From Planosporangium mesophilum (GTDB taxonomy: Bacteria > Actinomycetota > Actinomycetes > Mycobacteriales > Micromonosporaceae), in the NCBI RefSeq assembly GCF_016863255.1, contig NZ_BOON01000010.1, positions 36,207-100,206 on the forward strand: a DNA stretch of 64,000 nucleotides. Direction: 5' to 3'. Both the position numbers and the translations under genes were made by a program. This document shows, in pieces, positions 33,130 to 44,056 of the stretch (position 1 is the first letter of the stretch; every line of letters begins with the position of its first letter). The notes beneath the pieces are model-generated. The model searched no databases. It saw only the letters and a list, made by a program, of their open reading frames with translations, and was not told the DNA's origin.

Positions 33130-34629
33130 ATGACGAGCAGCATCGAGGCCACCTCGAGCGCACCCGCCGCTACCACCAGCGGCACCAAGGTCACCATCGA
33201 CGACCTCGGCTCGGAGGAAGCCTTCCTCGCCGCGATCGACGAGACCATCAAGTACTTCAACGACGGCGACATTGTCGAAGGCACCGTCGTGAAGGTCGAT
33301 CGGGACGAGGTCCTGCTCGACATCGGCTACAAGACCGAGGGCGTCATCCCCTCGCGCGAGTTGTCGATCAAGCACGACGTCGACCCCGCCGAAGTTGTGA
33401 CGGTCGGTGATCACATCGAGGCCCTGGTTCTCCAGAAGGAGGACAAGGAGGGCCGCCTGATCCTCTCGAAGAAGCGGGCGCAGTACGAGCGCGCGTGGGG
33501 CACGATCGAGAAGATCAAGGAAGAGGACGGCGTCGTCCGCGGCTCCGTCATCGAGGTGGTCAAGGGTGGCCTCATCCTCGACATCGGGCTGCGCGGCTTC
33601 CTGCCCGCCTCGCTGGTCGAGATGCGTCGGGTCCGCGACCTCCAGCCGTACGTGGGGCGTGAGCTCGAGGCGAAGATCATTGAGCTGGACAAGAACCGCA
33701 ACAACGTGGTGCTGTCCCGCCGGGCCTACCTCGAGCAGACCCAGTCCGAGGTTCGCAGCGAGTTCCTGCACAAGCTGCAGAAGGGACAGGTCCGCAAGGG
33801 CGTCGTCTCCTCGATCGTCAACTTCGGTGCGTTCGTGGACCTCGGCGGCGTCGACGGCCTGGTGCACGTCTCCGAGCTGTCCTGGAAGCACATCGACCAC
33901 CCCTCCGAGGTCGTCGAGGTGGGCCAGGAGGTCGAGGTCGAGGTGCTCGACGTCGACCTGGAGCGCGAGCGGGTCTCGCTGTCGCTGAAGGCGACGCAGG
34001 AGGACCCGTGGCGGCAGTTCGCCCGTACCCACGCGATCCAGCAGATCGTCCCGGGTAAGGTCACCAAGCTGGTTCCGTTCGGTGCGTTCGTGCGCGTCGA
34101 CGACGGCATCGAGGGCCTGGTGCACATCTCCGAGCTGGCCGAGCGCCACGTCGAGATCCCCGAGCAGGTCGTGCAGGTCGGCTCCGAGGTCATGGTCAAG
34201 GTGATCGACATCGACCTGGAGCGCCGGCGGATCTCGCTGTCGCTCAAGCAGGCCAACGAGGGCTTCGTCGAGGGCGAGGAGCACTTCGACCCGACCCTCT
34301 ACGGCATGGCGGCCACGTACGACCAGCAGGGCAACTACATCTACCCCGAGGGCTTCGACCCGGAGACGGGCGAGTGGCTCGAGGGCTTCGACAAGCAGCG
34401 CGAGGAGTGGGAGCGGCAGTACGCCGAGGCCCGCCAGCGCTGGGAGGCCCACACCAAGCAGGTGCAGACGGCCCGCCAGGCCGAGGCCACTGCCGAGGCG
34501 GCGCCCGCCGGCCCGGCCTCGTCGACGACCCCGGCTCCGGCCCGGGCCGCCGAGGAGCCGAGCGGCACCCTCGCCACCGACGAGGCGCTCGCGGCCCTGC
34601 GCGAGAAGCTCGCGGGCGGCAAGAGCTGA
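33130..34629 (+). CDS. rpsA: 30S ribosomal protein S1
   Basis: A 499-residue protein with four S1 RNA-binding repeats: DIVEGTVVKVDRDEVLLDIGYKTEG (marked by GYKTEGVIPSREL), DGVVRGSVIEVVKGGLILDIG, KGVVSSIVNFGAFVDLGGVDGLVH and PGKVTKLVPFGAFVRVDDGIEGLVH. The actinobacterial protein is shorter than the six-repeat E. coli S1. A C-terminal Ala/Pro/Glu-rich tail follows. ATG at 33130 gives the family N-terminus MTSSIEATSS. The 5' leader is long: a plausible promoter is TTGGAC (32936) and TAGGCT (32962), leaving about 160 nt that could carry autogenous control. A UUCG terminator follows. Confidence 0.97.
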   Translation: MTSSIEATSSAPAATTSGTKVTIDDLGSEEAFLAAIDETIKYFNDGDIVEGTVVKVDRDEVLLDIGYKTEGVIPSRELSIKHDVDPAEVVTVGDHIEALVLQKEDKEGRLILSKKRAQYERAWGTIEKIKEEDGVVRGSVIEVVKGGLILDIGLRGFLPASLVEMRRVRDLQPYVGRELEAKIIELDKNRNNVVLSRRAYLEQTQSEVRSEFLHKLQKGQVRKGVVSSIVNFGAFVDLGGVDGLVHVSELSWKHIDHPSEVVEVGQEVEVEVLDVDLERERVSLSLKATQEDPWRQFARTHAIQQIVPGKVTKLVPFGAFVRVDDGIEGLVHISELAERHVEIPEQVVQVGSEVMVKVIDIDLERRRISLSLKQANEGFVEGEEHFDPTLYGMAATYDQQGNYIYPEGFDPETGEWLEGFDKQREEWERQYAEARQRWEAHTKQVQTARQAEATAEAAPAGPASSTTPAPARAAEEPSGTLATDEALAALREKLAGGKS

Positions 34630-34662
34630 CCTTCGGGCGCGATCGCGACTGAAGTCACGTCA

Positions 34663-34696
34663 GCGGCCCCGGACCGGTTCGCCGGTCCGGGGCCGC
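34663..34696 (+). terminator. UUCG-loop terminator of rpsA
   Basis: A perfect 15-bp stem (34663-34677 with 34682-34696) closed by a TTCG tetraloop lies 33 nt after the rpsA stop. The exceptional stability of UUCG hairpins makes this a very likely terminator. Confidence 0.88.
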
Positions 34697-34790
34697 TTCG
34701 TATCTACCATCCGGGGTCCGGGTGACCGGGTCCGGGCGGCTTCACGGCGGCCGTGCCGGTGGCTCTACGGGGCCGGGTCGGCTGCGCCGG

Positions 34791-35087
34791 TCAGGGGCCG
34801 ACCATCCCGGCGACCGCGGCGGCGCCGGACGCGGCGTACCACCCGCTGACCAGGACCGTGCCGGTGACCATCAGGATCCCCAGCAGCATCGCGACCTCGG
34901 CGCCCAGCCGTAACGGCGATACCGGCGCCGCGTGCCGGGTCACGTCGCGACGGATGAGCCGGGCGCGTACCGGGCGTAGGTGCCGGCAGTACTTCAGTCC
35001 GGGGCGGCCCAGTCGGTGACGGCCGACTCGGGGCCGCGCGTGGACCACGCCGATCGGATGAGTCCGGTACGTACCCGCGGCTGTCAT
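34791..35087 (-). CDS. Small membrane protein, possibly DUF6343-like
   Basis: A 98-residue protein read from ATG 35087, with AAAGGG 7 nt upstream on the minus strand. The first 60 residues are Arg/His-rich (HARPRVGRHRLGRPG), and APVSPLRLGAEVAMLLGILMV leads into one or two membrane helices at the C-terminus. The SPLRLR-then-helix arrangement resembles small actinobacterial DUF6343 proteins, with low certainty. The ribosome-binding site supports it being a gene, and it is flanked by rpsA and coaE on the opposite strand. Confidence 0.55.
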   Translation of the reverse strand: MTAAGTYRTHPIGVVHARPRVGRHRLGRPGLKYCRHLRPVRARLIRRDVTRHAAPVSPLRLGAEVAMLLGILMVTGTVLVSGWYAASGAAAVAGMVGP

Positions 35088-35183
35088 CGTTCACCCTTTC
35101 GTCGGCGCCTGATCAAACCCTAGCGACCATGTAGCGGACAGTGTTCATGCCACGCCGATGAGTAGTCACGTACTCTCTGTCGG

Positions 35184-35777
35184 GTGCTGATGGTTGGACT
35201 CACCGGTGGGATCGGCGCGGGCAAGAGCGCGGTCGCCCGCCGCCTCGCGGAGCTCGGCGCGGTCGTGATCGACGCCGACCGGCTGGCCAGGGAGGCCGTC
35301 GCCCCGGGCTCGGCGGGGCTGGCCGAGGTCGTCGACCTCTTCGGGTCGCAGGTGCTGGCCGCCGACGGCTCGCTGGACCGCGCCGCGGTCGCCGCCCGGG
35401 TATTCGGCGACGACGCCGCGCGCCGGGCGCTGGAGGCGATCATTCACCCCCGGGTACGGGCCCGGACGGCGGAACTGGTCGTCGCGGCGGCCCCGGACGC
35501 GGTCGTGGTCAACGACGTACCCCTGCTTGTCGAGGCGGGGCTCGCCGGGGCGTACGAGGTGGTCATCGTCGTCCTCGCCGACGAGGAGACCCGGGTCGCC
35601 CGGCTGGTGTCCGACCGGGGGATGACCCCGGAGGAGGCCCATGCCCGGATCCGCGCCCAGGCCAGCGACGAGCAACGGCGGGCGGTCGCCGACGTGGTCA
35701 TCGTCAACGACGGCACCCTGGACGAACTGCGGGACCAGGTCGACGCGGTATGGCGGGAGCGCCTCAAAGCGGCGTGA
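35184..35777 (+). CDS. coaE: Dephospho-CoA kinase
   Basis: A 197-residue cytoplasmic kinase that adds the 3'-phosphate in the last step of coenzyme A synthesis. The P-loop is GLTGGIGAGKSAVARRLAE, the conserved VIDADRLAREAV follows, then HPRVRARTAEL and NDVPLLVEAGL with EETRVARLVSDRGM. Mycobacterial CoaE carries an extra C-terminal UPF0157 domain; that domain is absent here. GTG at 35184 is chosen over ATG 35190 because TACTCT (35171-35176) stands 7 nt before it, the leaderless spacing seen for other genes in this window. Confidence 0.96.
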   Translation: MLMVGLTGGIGAGKSAVARRLAELGAVVIDADRLAREAVAPGSAGLAEVVDLFGSQVLAADGSLDRAAVAARVFGDDAARRALEAIIHPRVRARTAELVVAAAPDAVVVNDVPLLVEAGLAGAYEVVIVVLADEETRVARLVSDRGMTPEEAHARIRAQASDEQRRAVADVVIVNDGTLDELRDQVDAVWRERLKAA

Positions 35778-36199
35778 CGGCGGCAGCGCCCGCGATGTGG
35801 GCACCTGACGCATGACACCGCCACGTGTCCACGGTCCACACGGTGCGGCGCTCGCGGCGGCCGGTCAGCGCACTGGGCGCGACCGCATCGGTGCGCCTCA
35901 CCGGCTGGGCCGGGGCTGCAGACCGTGCGTCGGGGGACGGACCCTATTGGAGGCCCATCAGCGTCCCGATCGGCCGCCGCGAGCGGCCTACGTACCGACG
36001 TTAACCTGGTGATCTTCCGCACACAATCGCAATACTGAATTCGCGCGAATGCCGAGGGTTTCCCGGCTCGGACGGCGGGCGCGACGCCCCTCGCCGGTCC
36101 GGGGGAACAGCGGCCGGGGCGGCGGGTCGACGCCGGTCGGGACGGCGAGTCGGCGCCGGTCGGGACGGCGGGCCGCCTCCGCGGGCCGAACCCGAAATC
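35778..36199 (+). promoter_or_regulatory. Gene-free region between coaE and uvrB
   Basis: No gene is supported between coaE and the uvrB promoter. The only structure I see is a 17-nt direct repeat (CGCCGGTCGGGACGGCG at 36131-36147 and again at 36154-36170, period 23 nt) in GC-rich sequence. A TGAATTC-containing AT-richer patch near 36036 stands out from its surroundings. An open frame extends upstream of uvrB to 36049 but the family N-terminus begins at 36229. Confidence 0.5.
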
Positions 36200-36222
36200 T
36201 TGTCCTACCCCCGACGTACCGT
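36200..36222 (+). promoter_or_regulatory. Candidate DNA-damage promoter of uvrB (leaderless)
   Basis: TTGTCCTAC, 8 nt, TACCGT, ending 6 nt before the uvrB ATG. It aligns over its full length with the elements in front of uvrA (58188) and uvrC (62017). The 6-nt gap predicts transcription starting at or next to the ATG. Confidence 0.65.
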
Positions 36223-36228
36223 TGTGCC

Positions 36229-38328
<2,100 letters not shown>

Positions 38329-38346
38329 CCGCCCCCGAGGGGAGGC

Positions 38347-38640
38347 TCAGGCTGGTACGTCGGTGAAGTGCTCCACCCGGGGCGCGCCGTCGAAGTACGG
38401 GCCGATCAGGCCGCGCCACTGGGTGAAGCGCTCGGTGGCGCGGAAGTTGTCGAGGTGCGCGTCGACCGAGTCCCACTCGACGAGCAGCACGAAGCGGGTC
38501 GGCGTCTCGATACCCCGGGTCATCCGCACCGACCGGCAGCCGGGCGTGGTCGCCAGTACCTGCCTGGCCTTCGCGTACGCCGCGGCGAACTCGTCCTCGC
38601 GGCCTTCCTGCACGTCGATCAACCCGACCTCGATCACCAT
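38347..38640 (-). CDS. Antibiotic-biosynthesis-monooxygenase-domain (ABM) protein
   Basis: A 97-residue dimeric alpha-beta barrel protein. ATG at 38640 starts MVIEVGLIDVQEGREDEF, followed by TPGCRSVRMTRGIETPTRFVLLVEW and FTQWRGLIGPYFDGAP. The family includes quinone-forming monooxygenases, haem-degrading enzymes and many stress proteins with no known substrate. The single-domain length is typical. It is convergent with uvrB, 18 nt away. Role unknown. Confidence 0.85.
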   Translation of the reverse strand: MVIEVGLIDVQEGREDEFAAAYAKARQVLATTPGCRSVRMTRGIETPTRFVLLVEWDSVDAHLDNFRATERFTQWRGLIGPYFDGAPRVEHFTDVPA

Positions 38641-38824
38641 GCCGGCAAGCGTGCCACGCACGGGGGTACGGGCTGACGGCGGGGCAGGTACTGTGCGCCG
38701 CCCGACTGACCTGCTCACCTGCCACGAGGGGTGCCGTTCGCGGACGACGGCCGGCGACACGCCGATCTGATCTTTTTGGGACCCGCTCGCGGTAGCGGGG
38801 CTTCGTGGGGGAGAATGGGTCCAC

Positions 38825-38938
38825 GAGGAGGGGAGTATTCCCTCGCGACGACGTCGTCAACACGGCTGCCTCGGTCTTCGGGCCATCGGGCGCCCGGCGT
38901 CGCCGGTCGCCGGCCAACGGCGGCGGAAGAGACCTCCG
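38825..38938 (+). ncRNA. yybP-ykoY manganese riboswitch
   Basis: The two invariant loops are present: GGGGAGTA at 38830-38837 and GTCGTCAACACGG at 38853-38865, followed by a GC-rich arm and the 3' segment GAAGAGACCTCC (38926-38937). GGAGG at 38827-38831 can pair with CCTCC at 38933-38937 as P1. These are the hallmarks of the yybP-ykoY class, which binds Mn2+ at the interface of the two loops. It ends about 80 nt before a TerC-family exporter gene, the classic target, so manganese should switch that gene on. Confidence 0.85.
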
Positions 38939-39017
38939 GAGACACCAACTGCATAGCGTCGCGCGCCGGGTTCACCCGGTGGCGCCGCTGTGTGTGTGCC
39001 TACCGGAGGACATACGT

Positions 39018-40076
39018 ATGAACGTCGCTGGCTCGGTCTGGGCTATCACTCTCGTGGCCCTCGGCGCCCTGATGCTGTTCGACCTCGCGATCGTCGGCCG
39101 CCGCCCACACGAGCCCTCGCTGCGTGAATGCGCCCTCTGGATCACGTTCTACGTCGGCCTCGCGGCCGCGTTCGGCCTGGGACTGTGGGCGGTCGTGGGC
39201 CCCGAGTACGCCGGGCAGTTCTTCGCCGGCTGGGTGACCGAGTACAGCCTCTCGGTCGACAACCTGTTCGTCTTCGTGATCATCATGGCCCGGTTCGCGG
39301 TGCCGCGCAGCGCCCAGCAGAAGGTGCTGCTCGTCGGCATCGTGCTGGCCCTGCTGATGCGAGGCGTGTTCATCGCGATCGGCGCCGCCGCGATCAGCCG
39401 GTTCGAGTGGGTCTTCTACCTGTTCGGGGCATTCCTCGTGTACACCGCCGTCAAACTCGCGACCGGTGGTGGCGACGACCAGGACGAGTTCAAGGAGAAC
39501 CCGGTCATCCGGTGGACGCGCCGGGTCCTGCCGATGTCGGACCGGTACAACAACGCCCACCTGACCATGGTGGTCGGCGGCCGTCGGCTGCTCACCCCGA
39601 TCCTGCTCGTGATGATCGCGATCGGCACGACCGACCTGATCTTCGCGCTCGACTCGATTCCGGCGATCTTCGGTCTGACCCAGGAGCCCTACCTGGTCTT
39701 CACCGCGAACGTGTTCGCGCTGATGGGGCTGCGGCAGCTGTACTTCCTGCTCGGCGGCCTGCTCAACCGGCTCGTCTACCTGTCGGTGGGGCTGTCGCTG
39801 GTGCTCGGCTTCATCGGGGTGAAGCTGGTCCTGGAGGCGCTGCACAACAACAACGTCCCGTTCATCAACGGCGGGCATCATGTGGCGTGGGCGCCGCAGA
39901 TCTCGATCGAGCTGTCGCTCGCGGTCATCCTCGGTACGCTCGCCGTCACCACGGTCGCCAGCCTGCTGAAGTCGCGCCGGGTCGCCCGCCGGGCGCTCGT
40001 CGGGGCCGCCGCCGCGCCGGAGCCCGTACCCGCGGCACACGACCGGGAGCCCGACCGCGACCGCGTCGCCGACTGA
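39018..40076 (+). CDS. TerC-family manganese exporter
   Basis: A 352-residue membrane protein with about nine segments. ATG at 39018 follows GGAGG at 39005-39009. The TerC signatures are EYSLSVDNLFVFVIIMARF with its metal-binding Asp-Asn, and IGTTDLIFALDSIPAIFG with a second acidic pair. A cytoplasmic Asp/Glu-rich loop (GGGDDQDEFKENP) and a charged C-terminal tail are present. TerC proteins of the Alx/MeeF type export Mn2+ and help metallate exported enzymes. The manganese riboswitch in the leader (38825-38938) strongly supports Mn2+ as the substrate rather than tellurite. Confidence 0.95.
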   Translation: MNVAGSVWAITLVALGALMLFDLAIVGRRPHEPSLRECALWITFYVGLAAAFGLGLWAVVGPEYAGQFFAGWVTEYSLSVDNLFVFVIIMARFAVPRSAQQKVLLVGIVLALLMRGVFIAIGAAAISRFEWVFYLFGAFLVYTAVKLATGGGDDQDEFKENPVIRWTRRVLPMSDRYNNAHLTMVVGGRRLLTPILLVMIAIGTTDLIFALDSIPAIFGLTQEPYLVFTANVFALMGLRQLYFLLGGLLNRLVYLSVGLSLVLGFIGVKLVLEALHNNNVPFINGGHHVAWAPQISIELSLAVILGTLAVTTVASLLKSRRVARRALVGAAAAPEPVPAAHDREPDRDRVAD

Positions 40077-40128
40077 CCGCGACGGGTCCCGGCCACCGAC
40101 GGTAGCCACCCGGCCTACGCTGGGCCGG

Positions 40129-41646
40129 ATGCCTGCGTCGCGACCCGCCACCGACCCCACCGCGCCGGCTCACCCGGTACCCTCGCCACGGCGGGGCGCC
40201 GGGCTGAGCCTGCCCCGCTACGCCGGGCTGGCCGCCACCACGCTCATGGCGCTGCTGTCCTGGACCGTCGGTGCCCTGCCCTGGCAGCATCCGCGCCAAC
40301 TGGCGGCGGCGGCGCCGCTCGTGAGTGGGCCGGCCTGGCACCGGTTGGGGCTCGGGCTGTGGGCGGTCGCGGCGGCGGTCCTGGTGGCGGCCTGGTGGCT
40401 GATGGGCCGGGAGGCGCGCGCGGGCCGTACGGGGCCCGGCGCGGTGGTCCTCACCGCGCTCCTCTGGGCCCTGCCGCTGCTGTTCGCGGCCCCGCTGGCC
40501 AGCCATGACGTGTACTCGTACGCCTGCCAGGGGCAGGCCTACCTGGCCGGGGCCGACCCGTACCGGGTGGGGCCGGCGAGCCTGCCGTGCCGGTGGCTGA
40601 CCGCCGTACCGCCGATCTGGCGCGACCAGCCGGCCCCGTACGGGCCGGTCGCCGTCGGGGTCAGCGCGGCCGCCGCCGCGTACGGCTCGCTGCTGGCCGC
40701 CCTGGCGGTGCTGCGACTGGCCGCCGTGGCCGGCCTGGCGCTGGTCGCGGCGGGGCTGCCCGTACTCGCGCGTCGCTGCGGCGCCGACCCGGCCACCGCG
40801 CTCTGGCTGGGGCTGGCCAACCCGGTGGTACTGGTACACCTGATCGGCGGTGCCCACCACGACGCGCTGATGGCGGGCCTGGTCGTGGCCGGGCTCGCGC
40901 TCGCCGCCCGCGGCCGGATCGTCGCCGGCGCCGCCGCCGTCGGCCTGGCCGTCGCGGTGAAGGCCACCGCCGTCGTCGTACTCCCGTTCGTCGTCCTGCT
41001 GGGGGTGGCGGCCGGGCGCCGCTGGCCGCGCGCCGTCGTCACGGTCGGCGCCGCGGCCGGAGCCACCTTCGCCGCGGTCACGCTCGCCGCCGGCCTGGAC
41101 GTCGGCTGGGCGACCGCGCTGCCCGTCTCCCACCAGCCGGTGTCCTGGATGTCGCCGCCGAGTGCGGTCGGTGCGGTCCTGGGTGCGCCGGCTTCGTTCT
41201 TCACCCGGCACGACACGATCGGCGCGACGGTCGAGGCGGCGCGGGCGGTCGCGCTCTACGCGCTGCTGCCCGCCGCGTTCGTCGTGGTGTGGAGGCGGGC
41301 CGCCCGCGCGGGCGGGGTCCGGGCCGCCGTCACCGGCGCCGGCGTGGCGCTGGCCGCCACGGTCGTCCTGGCGCCGGTGGTCTACCCCTGGTACGCGGCG
41401 ACCCCGGCGGCGGTGCTGGCCGCGGCAGCGGGCCCGAGACTGCTGCGCGGCACCGCGGTGGTCGTGGCGGCGCTGAGCGTCGTGGTGCTGTCCAACAGCC
41501 TGAACCTCGCCATCGTCACCCGCTGGCCGGGCGCGGTCGTCGAGGTGGCCGCCCTCGGCGCGCTGGCGGTGTGGGCGCTGCGCCACCGGCGCCGAATGGC
41601 GCCGCGCCGCAGACGCGAAACGGCCGGCGCCACCCGGAAGGGGTGA
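40129..41646 (+). CDS. mptB: Alpha-1,6-mannosyltransferase, MptB-like
   Basis: A 505-residue GT-C glycosyltransferase with about 12 to 13 membrane segments. After helix 2 the loop ASHDVYSYACQGQAYLAGADPY holds the catalytic Asp and is diagnostic for polyprenyl-phosphomannose-dependent mannosyltransferases of the MptA/MptB group, which build lipomannan cores in actinobacteria. WRDQPAPYGPVAVGVS and NPVVLVHLIGGAHHDALMAG are further family blocks. ATG at 40129 is 7 nt after TACGCT, consistent with a leaderless transcript. It ends 40 nt from the convergent typA. Confidence 0.9.
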   Translation: MPASRPATDPTAPAHPVPSPRRGAGLSLPRYAGLAATTLMALLSWTVGALPWQHPRQLAAAAPLVSGPAWHRLGLGLWAVAAAVLVAAWWLMGREARAGRTGPGAVVLTALLWALPLLFAAPLASHDVYSYACQGQAYLAGADPYRVGPASLPCRWLTAVPPIWRDQPAPYGPVAVGVSAAAAAYGSLLAALAVLRLAAVAGLALVAAGLPVLARRCGADPATALWLGLANPVVLVHLIGGAHHDALMAGLVVAGLALAARGRIVAGAAAVGLAVAVKATAVVVLPFVVLLGVAAGRRWPRAVVTVGAAAGATFAAVTLAAGLDVGWATALPVSHQPVSWMSPPSAVGAVLGAPASFFTRHDTIGATVEAARAVALYALLPAAFVVVWRRAARAGGVRAAVTGAGVALAATVVLAPVVYPWYAATPAAVLAAAAGPRLLRGTAVVVAALSVVVLSNSLNLAIVTRWPGAVVEVAALGALAVWALRHRRRMAPRRRRETAGATRKG

Positions 41647-41686
41647 CACCGGCCGCTTCTTGGGATCAGTCGGCCTGGACCGAAGA

Positions 41687-43549
41687 TCAGTTGGAGCGCT
41701 GCTGGCGGCGGAAGATCCGCTCGCGCTCCTTCTGGTCGAGGTGCACCTTGCGGATGCGCACGGCCTCCGGGGTGATCTCCACGCACTCGTCCTCGCGGCA
41801 GAACTCCAGGGCCTGCTCGAGCGACAGCTTGCGCGGCGGGATCAGCTTCTCGGTTTCGTCGCTGGTGGACGCGCGCATGTTGGTGAGCTTCTTCTCCTTG
41901 GTGATGTTGACGTCCATGTCGTCGGCGCGGGAGTTCTCGCCGACGATCATGCCCTCGTACACCTCGGTGGTCGGCTCGACGAACATCGTGCCGCGCTCCT
42001 GGAGGTTCATCATGGCGAACGGGGTGGCCACCCCGGCCCGGTCGGCGACCAGCGAGCCGTTCGCCCGGGTGCGCAGTTCGCCGAACCACGGCTCGTACGA
42101 CTCGAAGACGTGGTGCAGGATGCCGGTGCCACGGGTGTCGGTGAGGAACTCGGTACGGAAGCCGATCAGGCCGCGTGCCGGGACCAGCCACTCCATCCGG
42201 ATCCAGCCGGTGCCGTGGTTGATCAACTGCTCCATGCGCCCCTTGCGGGTGGCCAGCAGTTGGGTGATCGCGCCGAGGTACTCCTCGGGCGAGTCGATGG
42301 TCAGCCGCTCGACCGGCTCGCAGGTCTTGCCGTCGATCTCGCGGGTGACGACCTGCGGCTTGCCGACGGTCAGCTCGTAGCCCTCGCGGCGCATCTGCTC
42401 GACCAGGATGGCCAGCGCCAGCTCACCACGGCCCTGGACCTCCCAGGCGTCCGGGCGCTCGGTCGGCAGGATGCGCAGCGAGACGTTGCCGATCAGCTCC
42501 CGGTCGAGGCGGTCCTTGACCAGCCGCGCGGTCACCTTGGCGCCCTTGACCCGGCCGGCGAGGGGCGAGGTGTTGGTGCCGATGGTCATGGAGATGGCCG
42601 GCTCGTCGACGGTGATCCGCGGCAGCGCCTGCGGGTTCTCCGGGTCGGCGAGGGTGTCACCGATCATGATCTCCGGGATGCCGGCGACGGCGATGATGTC
42701 GCCCGGCCCCGCCTCCTCGGCCGGCTTGCGCTCCAGAGCCTCGGTCATGAGCAGCTCGGAGATGCGTACCCGCTCGACTGCGCCGTCCTCGCGCATCCAG
42801 GCCACGGTCTGGCCCTTGCGGATGGTGCCCTCGTGCACCCGGCACAGCGCGAGCCGGCCCAGGAACGGCGAGGCGTCCAGGTTGGTCACGTGGGCCTGCA
42901 GCGGCGAGCCCTCGTGGTGGGAGGGCGCCGGGATCGTGTCCAGCAGCGTCTGGAACAGCGGCTGCAGGTTGTCGGAGTCCGGCTGGCCGCCGTTCTCCGG
43001 CTGGTTGAGCGACGCCTGTCCGTCCCGCGCACAGGCGTACACGATGGGGAAGTCGATCTGCGCCTCGTCCGCGTCAAGGTCGAGGAAGAGCTCGTACGTG
43101 TCGTCGACGACCTCTTTGATCCGGGCGTCGGGACGGTCGACCTTGTTGATGACGAGGATGATCGGCAGCCGGGCCTTGAGCGCCTTGCGCAGCACGAACC
43201 GGGTCTGGGGGAGCGGGCCCTCGCTCGCGTCGACGAGCAGGATGACGCCGTCCACCATGGTGAGGCCACGCTCGACCTCGCCGCCGAAGTCGGCGTGGCC
43301 GGGGGTGTCGATGATGTTGATGGTGACGTCCTCGCCGTCCGGCCGGTGGTACCGGACCGCGGTGTTCTTGGCGAGGATCGTGATGCCCTTCTCCCGCTCC
43401 AGGTCCATGGAGTCCATGACCCGGTCGGCCATCTCGGCCCGGGAGTGCCATGCGCCGGACTGCCGTAGCATGGCGTCGACCAGGGTGGTCTTACCGTGGT
43501 CGACGTGGGCGACGATTGCGACGTTGCGGAGATCGGAGCGGGTCTGCAT
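41687..43549 (-). CDS. typA: Translational GTPase TypA/BipA
   Basis: A 620-residue ribosome-associated GTPase of the EF-G class. ATG at 43549 gives MQTRSDLRNVAIVAHVDHGKTT, with G1 AHVDHGKTT, switch I region EREKGITILAKNT, G3 DTPGHADFGGEVER and G4 NKVDR. Domains II, III and V and the TypA-specific C-terminal part (YSLEQALEFCREDECVEITP region, marked by EFCREDECVEITPE) follow. It is needed for growth at low temperature or stress in many bacteria and assists 50S assembly. An in-frame start nine codons upstream exists but lacks family support. Confidence 0.97.
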   Translation of the reverse strand: MQTRSDLRNVAIVAHVDHGKTTLVDAMLRQSGAWHSRAEMADRVMDSMDLEREKGITILAKNTAVRYHRPDGEDVTINIIDTPGHADFGGEVERGLTMVDGVILLVDASEGPLPQTRFVLRKALKARLPIILVINKVDRPDARIKEVVDDTYELFLDLDADEAQIDFPIVYACARDGQASLNQPENGGQPDSDNLQPLFQTLLDTIPAPSHHEGSPLQAHVTNLDASPFLGRLALCRVHEGTIRKGQTVAWMREDGAVERVRISELLMTEALERKPAEEAGPGDIIAVAGIPEIMIGDTLADPENPQALPRITVDEPAISMTIGTNTSPLAGRVKGAKVTARLVKDRLDRELIGNVSLRILPTERPDAWEVQGRGELALAILVEQMRREGYELTVGKPQVVTREIDGKTCEPVERLTIDSPEEYLGAITQLLATRKGRMEQLINHGTGWIRMEWLVPARGLIGFRTEFLTDTRGTGILHHVFESYEPWFGELRTRANGSLVADRAGVATPFAMMNLQERGTMFVEPTTEVYEGMIVGENSRADDMDVNITKEKKLTNMRASTSDETEKLIPPRKLSLEQALEFCREDECVEITPEAVRIRKVHLDQKERERIFRRQQRSN

Positions 43550-43743
43550 AGGTCGTATAGTCCTGAGTGTGATCACCGGCCGACGCCGGGGCGGATTGCG
43601 CCGTCCGGGCCGCGGGGAGGATCACCGGACCGGTTGCGGACAACGCGCTGACTGCGTCAACGGTAGCCTGTTGACGTACTGTAATCGGAACAGCATCGAT
43701 CATGAGGCTATTCCGCCTGCGTTACCGCCGGTCGGAGGCGTGC

Positions 43744-43778
43744 GAACGGGGTGGTGAACCCCGTTCACCACCCCGTTC
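43744..43778 (-). terminator. 16-bp hairpin ending the DUF4235 operon
   Basis: A perfect 16-bp stem (43744-43759 with 43763-43778) with a CCC loop lies 17 nt after the minus-strand stop of the DUF4235 gene and upstream of typA. It should terminate the three-gene envelope operon before typA. Confidence 0.8.
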
Positions 43779-43795
43779 ACAGTGACGACGGACCG

Positions 43796-44056
43796 TCAGC
43801 CCGGCCATTCCCCGGTCAGCTTGCGGACGCCGGCCGCGCCGCCGCGGTCAACCGCGGCCTTCACGACGGCGAAGATCGCGCCCTGGATCGCGGCCGCGGC
43901 CAGTACCTCCGCCCAGCCGTACTCCTCGGAGGTGGCGTCGGGCGCGTCCTCCTCCCCGGCGACCAGCTTCCAGACCTGCTTGAACACCATGCCGGCCAGG
44001 ACGCCACCCGCCACACCGAAGGCCAGACCGAGCGGCTTGTACAGGACCTTGTTCAA
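43796..44056 (-). CDS. DUF4235 membrane protein
   Basis: An 86-residue protein with two membrane helices (GLAFGVAGGVLAGMVFKQVW and AEVLAAAAIQGAIFAVVKAAVDRG). The start is taken as TTG at 44056, which overlaps the TGA of the preceding gene and has GGAGGAGGAG 6 nt upstream; the family N-terminus LNKVLYKPLG then begins the protein. A GTG/ATG reading from 44074 would overlap the upstream gene by 22 nt. Function unknown. It is the last gene of the holin-like, DUF3618, DUF4235 operon, a set seen together in many actinobacteria. Confidence 0.9.
   Translation of the reverse strand: MNKVLYKPLGLAFGVAGGVLAGMVFKQVWKLVAGEEDAPDATSEEYGWAEVLAAAAIQGAIFAVVKAAVDRGGAAGVRKLTGEWPG

Noticed and set aside
36131..36170. 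A repeat array upstream of uvrB
   Set aside because: Only two 17-nt copies with a period of 23 nt in a GC-rich region; too few for an array or CRISPR, and likely a small local duplication.
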